64,000 nt of DNA from Mallotus nudiflorus (lineage: Eukaryota; Streptophyta; Magnoliopsida; Malpighiales; Euphorbiaceae): the NCBI GenBank assembly GCA_947683625.1, contig CANTUR010000285.1:2174501-2238500 (forward strand). The letters run 5' to 3'. A program made the translations under genes and the position numbers. Shown piece by piece: positions 13,584 through 26,637 of the stretch (position 1 is the first letter of the stretch; each line of letters begins with the position of its first letter). The notes beneath the pieces were generated by a model that was not told the DNA's origin, made no database searches, and saw nothing but the letters and a program-made list of their open reading frames with translations.

Positions 13584-15191
13584 ATTACAAAAAAGAAAAA
13601 AGTGCTAAGTGGGATTTGGATTCCTAATTTTAGTTGCAGTGTATGGTTGGCAGTAGTTTTGCATGTCTTTATATGCTTTGCAATCCAATAAACAGAAAAC
13701 CATGTTTTCTGGAAAACGTGATTGCATAATGTGTTTGTAATGCATAAATAATGTATCTCCGTATGAATAAAATTTCATACTCTTTTATTGTATACAAATA
13801 GAGAACTTTTTGTTATCAGAATCAACAATGATGAATCACCATCGTTTCTACAGTTTAGGAAATCAACAATTATACATGGCTAACTGGGTTCTACAGGATC
13901 TGATAATCAGTTCCAACAATGATGTCGAGGACGTATTCCAACCAAAGATTTAGGAAATCAATCTCCGATATAATATGATTTCGGATCCTGTAATTATATG
14001 ATCATTCAATGGCATTTATTTATTAGTGTACACTGATCAATTGCATGACAGAAGAATAAGCAAATATGTAGTAACATTGGTTTAAAAGAAGAAAAAAAAC
14101 TATTTTGAACTTCTAAAGCAATCATATGAAAGATCGCAGAACAATGAGAGAAAATATACATAAAGAAAATGGTAGAACAACATATAATTTCAGAGCTTCT
14201 GTTTTATATTTTTACTGTGGAGAGTTTGAGATTCACAGGGCATCTACAAAACCCTAAAACAACAAACAAAACATTTCTCAGATGACTCTAAGCTACATGA
14301 CGAACCTGTCAGCAAACTATTTCTCCAACACGGATTTAAAAAATAACCTGGTTGTCGTCTTGATTAGCCTAGGACGCATAACTGATACATGTGACATGAT
14401 AACTACAGCAACTATGATATGGCCAGGGTCTTCCAATACAAGAAAATCCCTGCATCAATTTATGCATCTGCTTAGAAAATGTATCATGGAGAAGCCACCA
14501 TGAATACACTATATCCATGTGTTAGTGAAAAGCATCATTCCAACAACAAGCACAATAAAAATACTGAACGCCTAATGCGGTCCTGTTCACAACAAACTAG
14601 TCCTTTCAAATTGTATGTCAGGCAAATGAACATTGATGTCTCTTTCTTATTAGTTATGTTAATTTCTTTAGCAAGGTTTCAATTGGCATGGAGATGAAAT
14701 TTGATATCCTTGGGAAGATAAAATACCTGCAGCTTAGAGATATTAAAGTAATAGTGATGTACAAATAAAATAACATGTCAGCTATTACTATAAAAGGAGG
14801 TGATACCAAAAAATCTGACAGAAAGAGAGAATGTTTATAAAGATAACATGTCTACTGCACCACTCTGACATACAAAGACATCAAAGTAATAGTGATGCTT
14901 GGTACCATGGATTTTCTGAGACCATCTACAAGATTATGTGCAAATGTATGCTAATTACACATATTTGTGTCCAAGAGGACTGAGACCATACATACAACAC
15001 AAGTTAGGTGATATATTATTTTCTTCAATAGAAACAAGATGCAACATTAGGGACAAATCATGGAAAGAATCAAATGCCACAAAATGTGCACAGCAGCAAG
15101 CATGACAGTTTCATGGACATACACACTTCTATAACCAGGAAAGCAACTTACTTTGAGAAAGCATAATACATCTAACTCCTGCTGGACAGCC
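13584..15191. other. Convergent intergenic region, expansin-like B 3' UTR and SUVH fragment 3' side, copy 1
   Basis: The expansin 3' UTR probably ends near AATAAA-like signals at 13688-13693 and 13766-13771. The rest has no supported gene; short ORFs at 14282-14697 are not conserved in any recognisable family and occur in both duplicates. It parallels 41971-43580 with about 1-1.5% differences. Confidence 0.55.
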
Positions 15192-15962
15192 TCAATACAT
15201 CCTACCGGTACACTCTGAAGAACCACAGTAGCAATTCTTCTTCTTAATATTGCCATCAGAATCAAACACCTGATCTATTGTATAATTATAATGATAAGTT
15301 AGCTCTTGCAAGGGAGGAATATTCTCGGCAGCAAACAGCATTATGTGAGGAATTCTCTTGTCCTCATGATCATAAAGAACGTTTTGTGCATATAGATTTG
15401 GTGAACAACTATGGTTGATGAGCCTCCCCACATTGCCACACTTTGCTGCATCAATGGTGAAGCAACTTTCCTCCACAACTTCACAAGAACTTGAATGAGT
15501 CTCAGATATGAGGTTTGATAGTCCATCCCATAGATCATTGGAGTTATTTCCAATATCAAACAAATATTCATCATTACCAGCCCTTTGCTCAGCTTCCTTC
15601 TCCTCAAGAAGCTCTCCTACATACTCACAGATAAAACTTCCGGAAGGGATTGAATTTAACGATCTCACACCCCAACCCCTTGATTCAGTTTTAAAAATTT
15701 CAAGCTGAAATTTGATACCGTGCTGGGCGACTCTGTTATAGCAGGAGGGTGGACACTTACAAGAAGGGCCACACTCATAGACCTGAGGCTTTGCTTCAAC
15801 AATAGCTCCATTATGGTTATATGGGATCTCTCCTCCATTTTTCGCAACATAAGAACATTTAGTGATCTCAGAGCATCCGTTCTTGCAATCACAGCCCCTG
15901 GGAGGAATAGGGCGGCACCAATCAGGATATACTACATCGGTAACGTAATCAAATGATGGGGG
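15192..15962 (-). pseudogene. Truncated SUVH5/6-type histone H3K9 methyltransferase fragment (pre-SET, SET, post-SET only)
   Basis: This is the duplicate of the last 257 codons of the intact SUVH gene at 43581-46496 (residues about 715-971). The frame is open to the breakpoint near 15962, where SUVH sequence passes straight into family C pol sequence. The start codon, N-terminal region and SRA domain are therefore missing. Changes relative to the intact copy include the pre-SET zinc-cluster Cys753 to Tyr (codon 15849-15851) and Phe896 to Leu in the RFINHSCSPN motif (15420-15422), plus H724D, R742K and L775Q. The remaining differences seen are silent. The losses at conserved sites fit relaxed selection; no promoter of its own is apparent. 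Confidence 0.9.
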
Positions 15963-15963
15963 C

Positions 15964-16205
15964 TATGTATTTTTTAATGTGTCACCGATGAAGGGTATGA
16001 TAAGATTTGACAAGAAAGGGAAATTAGCATCGAGATACATTGAACCTTTTGAGATTATGGAGAGAGTGGGCATAGTTGCGTATCGGTTGGCTTTACCTCC
16101 AAATTTATCTCAATTGCATCCAGTATTCCGTATCTCGATGCCGAGGAAGTATATTTCAAGCCCTTCTCACATGTTACAACCCCAGAATGTGGAAGTGAAT
16201 GACGA
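15964..16205 (+). pseudogene. Integrase C-terminal part of Ty3/gypsy pol, family C
   Basis: The plus-strand frame reads YVFFNVSPMKG, then RFDKKGKLASRYIEPFEI and YISSPSHMLQPQNVEVNDD, matching family A pol at 27108-27348. It starts at the breakpoint with the SUVH fragment. It is cut at 16205 by the family B LTR, whose first two bases (16206-16207) are followed by the inserted family A element. The same reading frame resumes at 34114 after LTR B. The target-site duplication of LTR B is GACGA here (16201-16205) and GAAGA at 34111-34115. No complete protein can be made. Confidence 0.88.
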
Positions 16206-16207
16206 TG

Positions 16208-19200
16208 TGTAATATTCCGAGTTTTTAAAACATTTTAATACTGTATCGGGATATGCAGTGTTAATAATTTTCATATATAATATTGATATTTTATGAGTTG
16301 TTATTTAATTAAAACTAATTTTTATTGTTTTATATTATTTTAAGTATTTTACGTAAAAAAATTTTGAGAATTTCAATTTCGGAAAAATTGACACGTAGAT
16401 AATTTACTATTAATTATTTTAAATAAAATTATGAATTTGCATGAGTCCATGCATTATTTTAATGGCTATATTAAAACATATATTTATATATATGCACATA
16501 TATTCATATATTTAATAATTTTAGGGTTTAATATTAATTTCAATTGTGTATGTATATATTATATATAGTTATTATTTAATTATCATATGTATGTGTATAT
16601 ATATTGTGCATTCTAAATATGTGGTGTATAATTTTTCCAAGTATTATATTAATATACTATATTATAAATTATTAAACTATTATTAATATTATAATATATA
16701 TATAATTCTTTTTTTTCTTTTCTCTTCTATTTTCCCTTCCTTCCTCGACACTACCCCTCCCCTCACCCTCGCCGTTTGTTTCTTCTCCGACCAGAGTGCC
16801 TCCCAGCCTTCCACCATCGACCACCACCTCGCCAGCAAGTCCCGCCGTCTCTGTTGTCTTCTCCTGCGCCGATCAAGCACGATTTCCTCCATTTTTGGCC
16901 GAGACTCAAGCTTCCACCGTTCTTCCTCCTCCGGCCACCATTCTTCGCATTTCAGGTGTCTTTGAGCTCCTTAGCTTCGATGATCTCGATTCTAGCTTTG
17001 GTTGGAGCTCAAACTCCCTCAATTTTTCTATTTTTCAATTTTTCCATTTCGGCCATTTTAGGGTTCTTGATTTTTTTGAACTTAGAATTGATTGATTCAT
17101 GGAAAATTCTTTCACAAATGTTATTCCCCTTAGCTTGATATACATGTGTGAATTTTTTTATAATTTTTGGAATTTATTTTGATTTTTGGGTATTTTTGAA
17201 TATTTTATTATTATTTTGTAATTTTCGAAAATTAATTAATTAAATTGTGAAATTTTGTTTTATGATAAATATAGGTGTTGAAATGAATTATAGAAATTTA
17301 TTTGGAATTTTTATGAATTTCTATGTATTTATTTTGAATTTAATTAATTTATGTAATTTTTGAAAAATAGGATTAATTGTATGTTTAATTGAAATTAATT
17401 AATTAATTGAGTTTATTTATTGATATTATTGATAAATATGTTGAGAAAATTAATTTTAAGCAATTATATTATTTTTGGTGAATTTTAGGAGTAATTTTAG
17501 TATATTTATATATATATGGGCATTTTGGTAATTTTACTCTAAATTGACTAAAAATGTAATTAAATTGGTTTTAATAGTTATTTAGGGTATAAAAATTATT
17601 TCTACAAATTATTTAGTATTTTTAACTAATTAAAACTATTTTTCGTAAATTGTTTTCAAATTATATATATAATATACGATTTTTCTAAATAAATGAGTTT
17701 TTATTGGTTTTTAATGTGTTTTAGGGTTAATTACGTAATTTCTACTTATAAAATGTATTTTTATAATATAAGGGTAGTTTTGGTATTTTTCATATTGTTC
17801 TGTGAATTGTGGACCCCGGTCGGTAAACTGTAGTTTGGAGTCCGACTGAGGGGTTGTGGTTGTATTTTATGTCTATTTTTTAAAGTGTGTTTCTTTGCAG
17901 GGTCGGCTCTACTCTTTGAGTAGAGAGATGTCTATTTTACTGGGGAGGTTCTGTCGAATTTTTGGTAGAATTCTCGTAAAACGTGATGTCCGGTCAAACC
18001 CTAATTCTGATTCTGTGTCTAATACTCTAAATTGAGTTTCTAGGATTTTCTGTTAGGTTTATTCTGATGTCTGTTATTTATTGTTTGTTTAGTTGCGTCG
18101 AGACCGAGGCCTAGTGGACCAAGCCCATCGGACCCATCTCGAGGAGCGCACTAAGTGTGAGTTACTATTTTATATATATATATGTTTAGGGTGCATGATT
18201 TAGAAATGTATGTGTTATTTTGATTAAATATGCATAAATAATTTAATTGTTATTTAAGTTTATTTTTAGTTTATTTTTGGTTTATCTTTGGTTATTTTGG
18301 TATATCTTAAATTATATGCATGCTTTATTAAATAATTATATTTAAAATGTTTTTTAAACACATATTTAGATTATTTTACGATTATATTGGATTTATTTGA
18401 CGTATATATACTCGAAATATACCTGATTTACTTTTGGTATATTTCTAGTATATATATAGTTTATGTTGCTACTTATTTCAAATTCATGCATCATTTATTT
18501 ATGAATGTATGTTTTATATATTAATGAATGATATCAATAGAACGTGCTACCTAGTGGGCAGCACTAGGACTGAGTACGTACTAGTACGCTTATAGCATTT
18601 AGGCTATATTACTAACCATTTGTGGATATTGATTGGATATGATTATTTGATGTGTGATATGATTTGGGAGTGTGATTGCTGGAGCTCGGTTGACCAAGTG
18701 TCTCAGGGTCAATCACACTGACAGTCAGACTGCTGGAGCTCGGTTAACTTAGTGTCTCGGGGCCAGTCTACTGTCCAAATGGAACAAGTGAATATATTGG
18801 AATAAGTGAGCCTGTATGGCTAGAGTGTTGTCTAACACTGTTTGAGGTTGCAATTTTCTAGGGTTTTATTTGATCCTTCATGAATTGTGATTTTTAATAA
18901 AAATATATAAAATGATTTTATTGCATCTGTGTGTATTTGCTTGTATATATGCTTATTATATATATACTATTGATTGTGTGCATTGTCATTTAGTATGCAT
19001 GTATATATACTATAGTAATTCACTCAGTGAGGTCTGACTCCCCTCTGTTGACTATTTTTTTCAGGAGAGTCATCTTCCTCAGACCTCAGTAGCAGGCATG
19101 TACGACGGATTTCTTCCGCTCTGGCTTCTCTATGTAAACTGCTCACTTGAGTTTTATTTTATGATCTAGACACTGCAATAGTTGTAAAATTGTTAAAAGA

Positions 19201-19484
19201 TATTGTATTATAGTTGTGTGAGTTATGTATTTTAAGAATTTGAAATGAAACTTGTATTAAAGGATTTATATATATATATGAGATGAGAATTCGATTTAAT
19301 TTCGTTTGACGGAAATATTATTTTGATATTTATGATTTTATTCCGCTGCATAATATTTTATTTAATTGTATTATTATTATTACTATTGCATGTTTGTTTT
19401 ATTTTTAGGCTTGCTACGGGTTCCGGATTCGAAAGAATTTCCATTCCCTAGTGCCGGTCATGGCCCCTATTTTGGGTCGTGACA
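16208..19484 (+). repeat. 5' LTR of family A element (3277 bp)
   Basis: It is bounded by TGTAATATTCC and GTCGTGACA. Internal landmarks are a CT-rich leader-like tract (16707-16745), the CTCTACTC-TTT-GAGTAGAG hairpin (17907-17925), the tandem double hairpin (18669-18774) and the TGAGGTCTGA/TCAGACCTCA inverted repeat (19028-19088). In its first 120 bases it differs from the 3' LTR at about four positions. The ORFs at 16776-17138 on this strand are shadows in LTR sequence and lack family support. Confidence 0.93.
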
Positions 19485-19488
19485 AAGT

Positions 19489-19500
19489 TGGTATTAGAGC
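19489..19500 (+). other. Primer-binding site of family A element
   Basis: TGGTATTAGAGC lies four bases after the 5' LTR and matches the plant initiator-methionine tRNA 3'-end complement (TGGTATCAGAGC) with one C-to-T change. It identifies tRNA-iMet as the reverse-transcription primer and fixes the LTR boundary. Confidence 0.88.
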
Positions 19501-19681
19501 GAAGTTTTATGTCAGGGCTTAGTTATTTGAGTTGTGGCCCTAGTTTTCAGAGTTGTGTTTTCTGTTAAACTACTGCAGTAAATAAGGTTCGAGTATGTCT
19601 TGATAAGTATTCCTTGCTTTAGCTTTCTGCGTTATTCCTCCATTATTTATTTTGTCTGAATCGTTCTATTGTCTTTTCAGA

Positions 19682-20812
19682 ATGAAGAGGCGAACGCGTG
19701 TCGCTCCATCGGTCATTAAGGTCGAGGATGACGAGTCTTTTCAGGATGAGGTTTTACCTCTTGAGCAGCCAGTTAGATGTAGAGGTCGTAGCAGAGGTAG
19801 TCCTTGAGGAGCGGCAGGTCGCCGTAGGCAGAGAGAGTTACAGGATGAGGAGCCTATTGAGCCTGAATTTAATGTTCCTGTACCTCCAGTTGTTCCGTCT
19901 GTTCAGCCTGCCTATCAGCAGGGTATGTCTGACCCTGAGGCAGCTCTGTTCTATGCCAGAGTTGGCAGGATTGCGTTCAATGGTACTTTCGATCCGTTAG
20001 ACTTCCTGCATGCGATTAAAACTTAGACTCGGACTGCTCACATCGAGTACTAGCGGATCATGATCATCGAGTTGTCTATCGAGGGACCAGCCCTAGACTG
20101 GTTTATTCAGATGATCCAGCCTTACATGATGATGATGACCTGGGCTCAGTTTCGAGAGCAGTATATGAGGAGATTCTATTCAGAGCCTCTCCGTATAAGC
20201 TATCATCTCTGACTGACCAGTATTTCTCTTGGTGATCGATCTGTAGAGGAGTACACTCGAGAGTTTCTCCGATTGGGTAGATATGCAGAGGATCTTATGC
20301 GAGACCAGTATTTCACAGTCACTACCTATGTTACCGGATTGGGTTCAACATTTGCTGGTATGCCTACAACAGGCCTTACTCTCGAGTCTGTGATTAAGTT
20401 GGCCAAGGAGATTGAGCTGAGGCTAGTTAGGCAGGGAGCGATGCCTGATTATTACCAATTGGGAGTTCAGTCGAGTGGATTACAGGCTACTCCGTATTCG
20501 AGTTTTCATGTTGGTTCAAGTAGTCAACAGAGAGGTCCGACTCAGCAGAGTCAAAGGCAGCAGCAGCGAGTGCATCGGAGCAGTAGACATGGCCGTGGAG
20601 GTCAGCGTAGGCCATTCAAAATTTGGTCAAGTGCTTTGAGCAGCAGCAGTGGTCGCAGTTCTAGATCAGCTGCCAATGTTTGCCAGACCTACGATAGAGT
20701 CCATCAAGGACCATGTTACCTGACATCACTGACATGCTTCAAATGCGGGCAGATAGGACATTTTGCCAGATCGTGTCCTTACTCCGGGTATCAGCAGTCG
20801 CAGATTCCATGA
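19682..20812 (+). pseudogene. gag of family A Ty3/gypsy element, with stops
   Basis: The frame starts at the ATG at 19682 (MKRRTRV) and can be followed to TGA at 20810-20812. It carries the capsid-like segment (FREQYMRRFYSEPLR, GDRSVEEYTREFLRL), a basic RG/Q-rich stretch and a CCHC zinc knuckle CFKCGQIGHFARSC near 20732-20773, which binds RNA in nucleocapsids. In-frame stops occur near 19807, 20026, 20053 and 20210. The frame is the same as that of pol downstream, so gag and pol were one polyprotein. It cannot be translated intact. Confidence 0.88.
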
Positions 20813-23554
20813 TTTCCACAGCAGTTGATTGCTAGTGCTGCACCAGTTCCATTTTAATTGCCCCCAGCCCAGCATCAGAGTTCCACTCAGCTTGTTCCAT
20901 AGCAAAGTCGTGGTAGAGGTGCTAGAGGAGGTGTCAGAGGTGTTGGCCAGGCTTCTACCAGTCAGCAGGGAGGTCGAGGACAGGCCAGAGTCTTCCACCT
21001 TACTCAGCTGGATGCTCAGGCATCCAATGCAGTCGTGGCAGGTATTGTTTCTGTCTGTTACCTGGATGCATGGGTTTTGTTTGATCCGGGTGCCACGCAT
21101 TCGTTTGTTTCTCCCATTTTTGCTTTCAAGTCTTGTTGGAAAGCTTCGAGGATGGCTTTTCCTTTGTCCGTTGCCACTCCTCTGAGTGATTCCTTAGACA
21201 CCAATATTATTCTTTCTGGTTATCCAGTTCTCGTTGGAGATAGAGAATTACCTGCTGATTTGATCCTATTGGATGTGATGGAGTTTGATGTTATTCTGGG
21301 AATGGACTGGTTATCTCAGCACTATATCGTAGTAGATTATAGGAATAAAGAGGTGACTTTCAGAATTCCTGATGATGAAGAGTTTAAGTTTATGGGTGAT
21401 AGGAGTTCAGCACCTTAGAATCTTATTTCTGTTATTACGGCTAGGAAGTTATTGAGGAAAGGATGTCAGGGATATTTGCCATTGGTCAGGGATACTTCAG
21501 TGGAGAAGTTGTCACTCACAGATGTTCATGTTGCTTATGAGTTTCCTGATGTTTTTCCCGAGGAGTTGCCAGGTTTACCACCTCACAGAGAGATTGAATT
21601 CTGTATAGATATGGTTCCAGGTACTACTTCTATATCTATGCCACCCTATAGAATGGCTCCTGTAGAGTTGAAAGAGTTAAAGGAGCAGTTACAAGAGTTG
21701 TTGGATAAAGGTTTCATTAGACCCAGTATTTCTCCTTAGGGTGCACCAGTCCTATTTGTGAAGAAGAAAGATGGTACCCTGAGATTGTGCATTCACTACA
21801 GAGAGTTGAACAAGGTGTCAGTAAAGAACAAGTATCCTCTTCTGAGGATAGATGACTTGGTTGATCAGTTATAGGGTGCACAGTTCTTTTCCAAGATTGA
21901 TCTGAGGTTGGGTTATTATCAGTTGCGGATTAGTGAAGCCGATGTTCCTAAAACGGCATTCCACACTCGATATAGCCACTATAAGTTTCTGCTGATGTCT
22001 TTTGGTTTGACTAATGCACCAATAACTTTTATGGACCTGATGAACAGGGTATTCAGACCATATGTGGATCATTTTGTGGTAGTCTTCATCAATGATATAC
22101 TGGTTTATTTGAGGAGTATGGAGGAGCATGTATATCACTTGAGGACTGTACTACAGACACTGAGAGATCATCAGCTTTATGCTAAATTCTCGAAGTGTGA
22201 TTTCTAGATGGAGAGTGCTTCTTTTCTTGGACATGTGGTGTCTAAAGAAGGTATCCAAGTTGATCCACAGAAGATTGAAGCAGTGTCTGAGTGGCCTAGA
22301 CTAACTTCTGTTACTGAGATTTGAAGTTTTCTGGGTTTAGTCGGGTATTATAGGTGATTTATGTAGGATTTTTCTAGAATTGCAACCCCTATGACTCGCT
22401 TGACTCAAAAGAATGTTAGATTCGAGTGGTCAGAAGCTTGTGAGAACAGCTTCTAGTTGTTGAAGGAGAAATTGACCATAACCCCAGTGTTAACTTTGCC
22501 TAATAGTGTGGACAAGTTCACAGTTTATTGTGATGCCTCTAGAGTTGGCCTTGGTTATGTATTGATGCAGAATGGTAGGGTGATAGCCTATGCTTCAAGG
22601 CAGTTGAAGAAGCATGAGCAGAACTACCCTACACATGACCTTGAAATGGCTGCAGTGATCTTTGCTCTAAATATTTGGAGACATTATCTGTACGGGGTGA
22701 CTTGTGAGATATTTACTGATCACAAGAGCCTTAAGTACATTTTCCAGCAGAGAAATATGAATCTGAGGCAGAGGAGATGGTTAGAATTGTTGAAGGATTA
22801 TGACTGTAAGATATTATATCATCCGGGCAAGGCTAATGTGGTAACAGATGCCTTGAGTAGAAAGTCCTCAGGAAGTCTTGCTCACATCAGTGTTAAGAGG
22901 AGACCGTTGATCCAGGAGTTGCAGCTGTTGGTGGATCAAGGTCTGATGATGAAGATCAGTAGGTCAGGTGGACTGCTAGCTCAGTTTAAGGTGCGATCTG
23001 TACTGAGGGATAGGATTAAAGCAGCTCAGAGCCGAGATCTTATTCTAGAAGAGCTTACAGAGAATGTCAGAGCAGGGAAGTTCACTGATTTCACACTTGA
23101 TGATGATGGTGTGTTATGGATCAGTGGTAGATTGTGTGTTCCCGATGTGGATAACTTGAGAGAGGAGATCCTAGAGGAAGCACATTCTACAGCCTATAGC
23201 ATACATCCAGGTGTCACTAAGATGTACCACAGTATTAGAGACTTATACTAGTGGGACGAATTGAAGAAGGATGTCGCCGATTATATTGCTAAGTGTCTGG
23301 CGTGTCAGCAAGTGAAAGCTGAACATCAGAAGCCTTCTAGGAAGTTTCAGCCTCTTCCTATTCCCTAGTGGAAGTGGGAAAGGATAGCTATGGATTTTGT
23401 GGTAGGTTTACCTCGTTCTAAGGATGGATATGATTCCATCTAGGTGATTGTAGACAAGTTGATGAAGTCTGCACATTTCTTGCCTGTGAAAGCCACATAT
23501 TCTGTAGCTAGATTAGCGAAGCTATATATGAAGCATATTATGTGCCTTCATGGA
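20813..23554 (+). pseudogene. pol of family A: protease, reverse transcriptase, RNase H, integrase N-terminal part
   Basis: In one reading frame and in order: aspartic protease (LFDPGATHSF near 21079, with DPG where DSG/DTG is usual, and ILGMDWL), reverse transcriptase (VKKKDGTLRLC, FFSKIDLR, FGLTNAP, and FINDILVY in place of the catalytic YxDD box), RNase H (FTVYCDASRVGLG near 22500, FTDHKSL), and the integrase zinc finger (HPGV...C-LAC-Q) with the start of the catalytic core (MDFVVGLPRS). More than ten in-frame stops are present. The sequence is interrupted at 23554 by a solo LTR and resumes at 26638; the downstream frame is as expected for that insertion, so no frameshift was seen. Confidence 0.9.
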
Positions 23555-26500
23555 TGTCACGACCCAAAACAGGGGCCATGACCGGCGCTAGGGAACGGGA
23601 ATTCTTTCGAATCCGGAACCCGTAGCAAGCCTAAAAATAAAATAAAAATGCAATAATAACCATAAAAATATAATATGCAGCGAAAAATAAAATCATAAAT
23701 ATTACAATATCATCCATAACAACTGGATATAATTCAAAACTCATCACATCACATATATAATCTCATAAATGTATAATCTTTATACAAATCCAGTTTTACC
23801 ATAATACATCTCTTTAAAACAAATACATAAAATCCAATACTTTAATTTACAACTACTGCAGTGTCTAGATAAAATAAATAAGACTCAAGTAGACAATTTA
23901 CATAAAGAAGCCGGGGCGGAAGAAATCCGGCGTATCGACCTGCTACTGAGGTCTGAGGAAGTTGACTCTCCTGAAAAATAGTCAACGGAGGGGAGTCAGA
24001 CCTCACTGAGTGAATTACTATAATATATATACATACACTCTAAGTGATAATGCATACAGTCAACAGTATATGAGTAATATGCATATATACAGGCAAGTTC
24101 ATACAGATGCAGAAAAATCATTTTATATATTTGTCTGAAAATCAACTTTTATGAAGGATCACATAGAACCCTAGAATATCGCAACCTCAGAAAATAGTGT
24201 TAAACAACGCTCTGGCCATACAGGCTCACTTATTCCAAATATATCCACTTAATCCATATGGACAGTAGACTGGCCCCGAGACACTAAGTCAACCGAGCTC
24301 CAGCAGTCTGACTGCCAGTGTGATTGGCCCCGAGACACTTGGTCAACCGAGCTCCAGCAATCACACCCAAACCACATCTCACATATATCAATAATCATAA
24401 TCAAATCGATATCCACAAATAAGTTAGTAATAAAGCCTAAAACTATAGGCGTACCGGTACGTACTCGGTCCTAGTGCTGCCCACTAGGTAGCACGTTCTA
24501 TTGATATCCTTCAGTGATAAATAATAAAACATTCATTCACAAATACATGATGCATGAATTTAAATAAATCAACAATATAAACCATATATATACCGAAAAT
24601 ATACCAAACATAAACCAGGTATATTTTGAGTATATATACGTCAAATAAATTCAATCAAATCATGAATTAAACTAAAAATATATTTAAAAACATTTTAAAT
24701 ATATTTTATTAATAAAACATGTATATAATTTATTATATACCAAAAATATACCAAAAATATACTTGAATATAAATCATGTTATTTATGCATAATTAGTCAA
24801 AATAAAACATGCATTTTCTAAATCATGCATCCTAAGCATATATATATAATATAGTAACTCACCTAATGCGCTCCACGAGACAGGTCCGACGGGCCTGGTC
24901 CACTAACCCTCGGTCTCGGCGCAACTAAACAAGAAATAATTAATCGACATCAGAATAACCCTAACAGAAATCCTAGAATTAAATCTAGAGTATTCAACAC
25001 AGAATCGGAAATTAGGGTTCGACTGGATATCACGTTTTACGAGAATTCTACCGAAAATTCGGCAGAACCTCCCCTGTAAAACGGACATCTCTCTACTCAA
25101 AAGAGTAGAGCCGACCCTGCAAAGAAAATACACTTCAAAAATAAACACCACAATCAATCACAACCCCTCGGTCGGACTCCAGACTACAATCTGTCGACCG
25201 GGGTCCACAAACACAGAATATATATTCAAATATACCAAAAATATCCTTAAATCATAAAAATACATTTCATACGTAGAAATTACATAATAAATCTTGAAAC
25301 ACTGTAAAAATCGATTAAAATTCATTTTATTAGAAAAACCGTATATTATATATATAATTGAAAATAATTCCCGAAAAATAGTTTTAATTAGTTAAAAATA
25401 CCAAATAATTTGTAGAAATCATTTTTATACCTTAAATAAATATTAAAACCAATTAAATTACATTTTTAGACAATTTAGGGTAAAATTACCAAAATACCCC
25501 TATATATATATATATACCTAAATTACTTCAAAAATTCACCAAAAATCATACAATTATCCAAAATTAATTTTCTCAACATATTTATCAATAATATCAATAA
25601 TTAAACTCAATTAACCAATTAAATTCAATTTAAAACACAATTAACCTAATTTTCCAAAATCACCTAAACTTCAATAATTAAAAATAAATACTTAGAAATT
25701 CATAAAAATTCCAAATAAATTCCTATAATTCATTTCAACACCTAATTCAACCATAAACTCCAATTTCATAATTTAAATAATTAATTTCCGAAAATTCGAA
25801 AATAATATTAAAATATTCAAAAATACCCAAAAATCCAAACAACCTCCAAAAATTCTGCAAAAATTCATACATGAATATTAAGCTACCAGGAACAACATTT
25901 GTGAAGGAAGTTTCCATGAATCATCCAAATTGAAGCTCAAAAAAATCGAAAACCAAAAGTGGCCGAAATATTCAACTCAAAACCTAAGCAATTCTAGACC
26001 ATTTTAGCTCAAACAAAAGCTAGAATAACACTCACCGGAGCTCAAGGAGAAGATAGAGACTGGCGGTGTCGAAAACGGTGGCCGGAGGAGGGAGAAACGA
26101 CGGTGAGAAGAAATGGTGGCGTCGGGCACCCACGGGAAGAAGAAGAAGAAGAAGAAGAAAAAGAAAAAGAAAGAAAAAGGAAAGAGAAAGGAAAAGAAAA
26201 AGAAAGAAAAAGGAAAAGAAAAAGAAAAAAAAAAAAGAAAAAAGAAAAAAAATAATAAATTTTAATAATTTAATAATAAATAAAATAATCAAATAATAAT
26301 AAATAAATAATAAAATATTAGGGTAATAATAAACCCTAATTAAATAAATATACACACACAAGCTTTATTTATTAATTTAAAAATATGTATGAGTTCATGC
26401 AAACCCGTAAATACATTTAACATAATTAATAATAAATTGTTTACGTGAAAATTTCCCCGAAAATGAAAGTCCCGGGAAAATTTTACGTAAAATACTGAAA

Positions 26501-26632
26501 ATAATAGACAGTAATTAAAATAGGTTTAAAATACATATCAACTCATAAAAATATCGTATATACAGTCAAAATTATTGACACTGCATATCCCGGTACAGTG
26601 TAAAAATATTTTTAAAAACACGGGATATTACA
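23555..26632 (-). mobile_element. Solo LTR of family A inserted in pol (3078 bp)
   Basis: The plus strand reads TGTCACGACCC at the left end and GATATTACA at the right end, with a perfect 5-bp target-site duplication ATGGA (23550-23554 and 26633-26637). Removing the LTR and one duplication restores the pol reading across the site. No internal retroelement sequence remains, so LTR-LTR recombination removed it. It contains the double hairpin (24267-24367), the CTCTACTC hairpin (25091-25110) and a GAA-rich purine tract (26140-26250). It is the closest relative in the window of the LTR at 1-3089. Confidence 0.95.
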
Positions 26633-26637
26633 ATGGA

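Noticed and set aside
14282..14697. Small ORFs downstream of expansin-like B, also at 42557-43086
   Set aside because: They exist in both copies through duplication only, differ in frame extent between copies, and lie in a likely UTR or intergenic region.
26032..26361. Highly charged or phenylalanine-rich ORFs on both strands
   Set aside because: They come from a GAA-rich purine tract in the solo LTR; the equivalent tract at 2578-2670 does not keep the frame.
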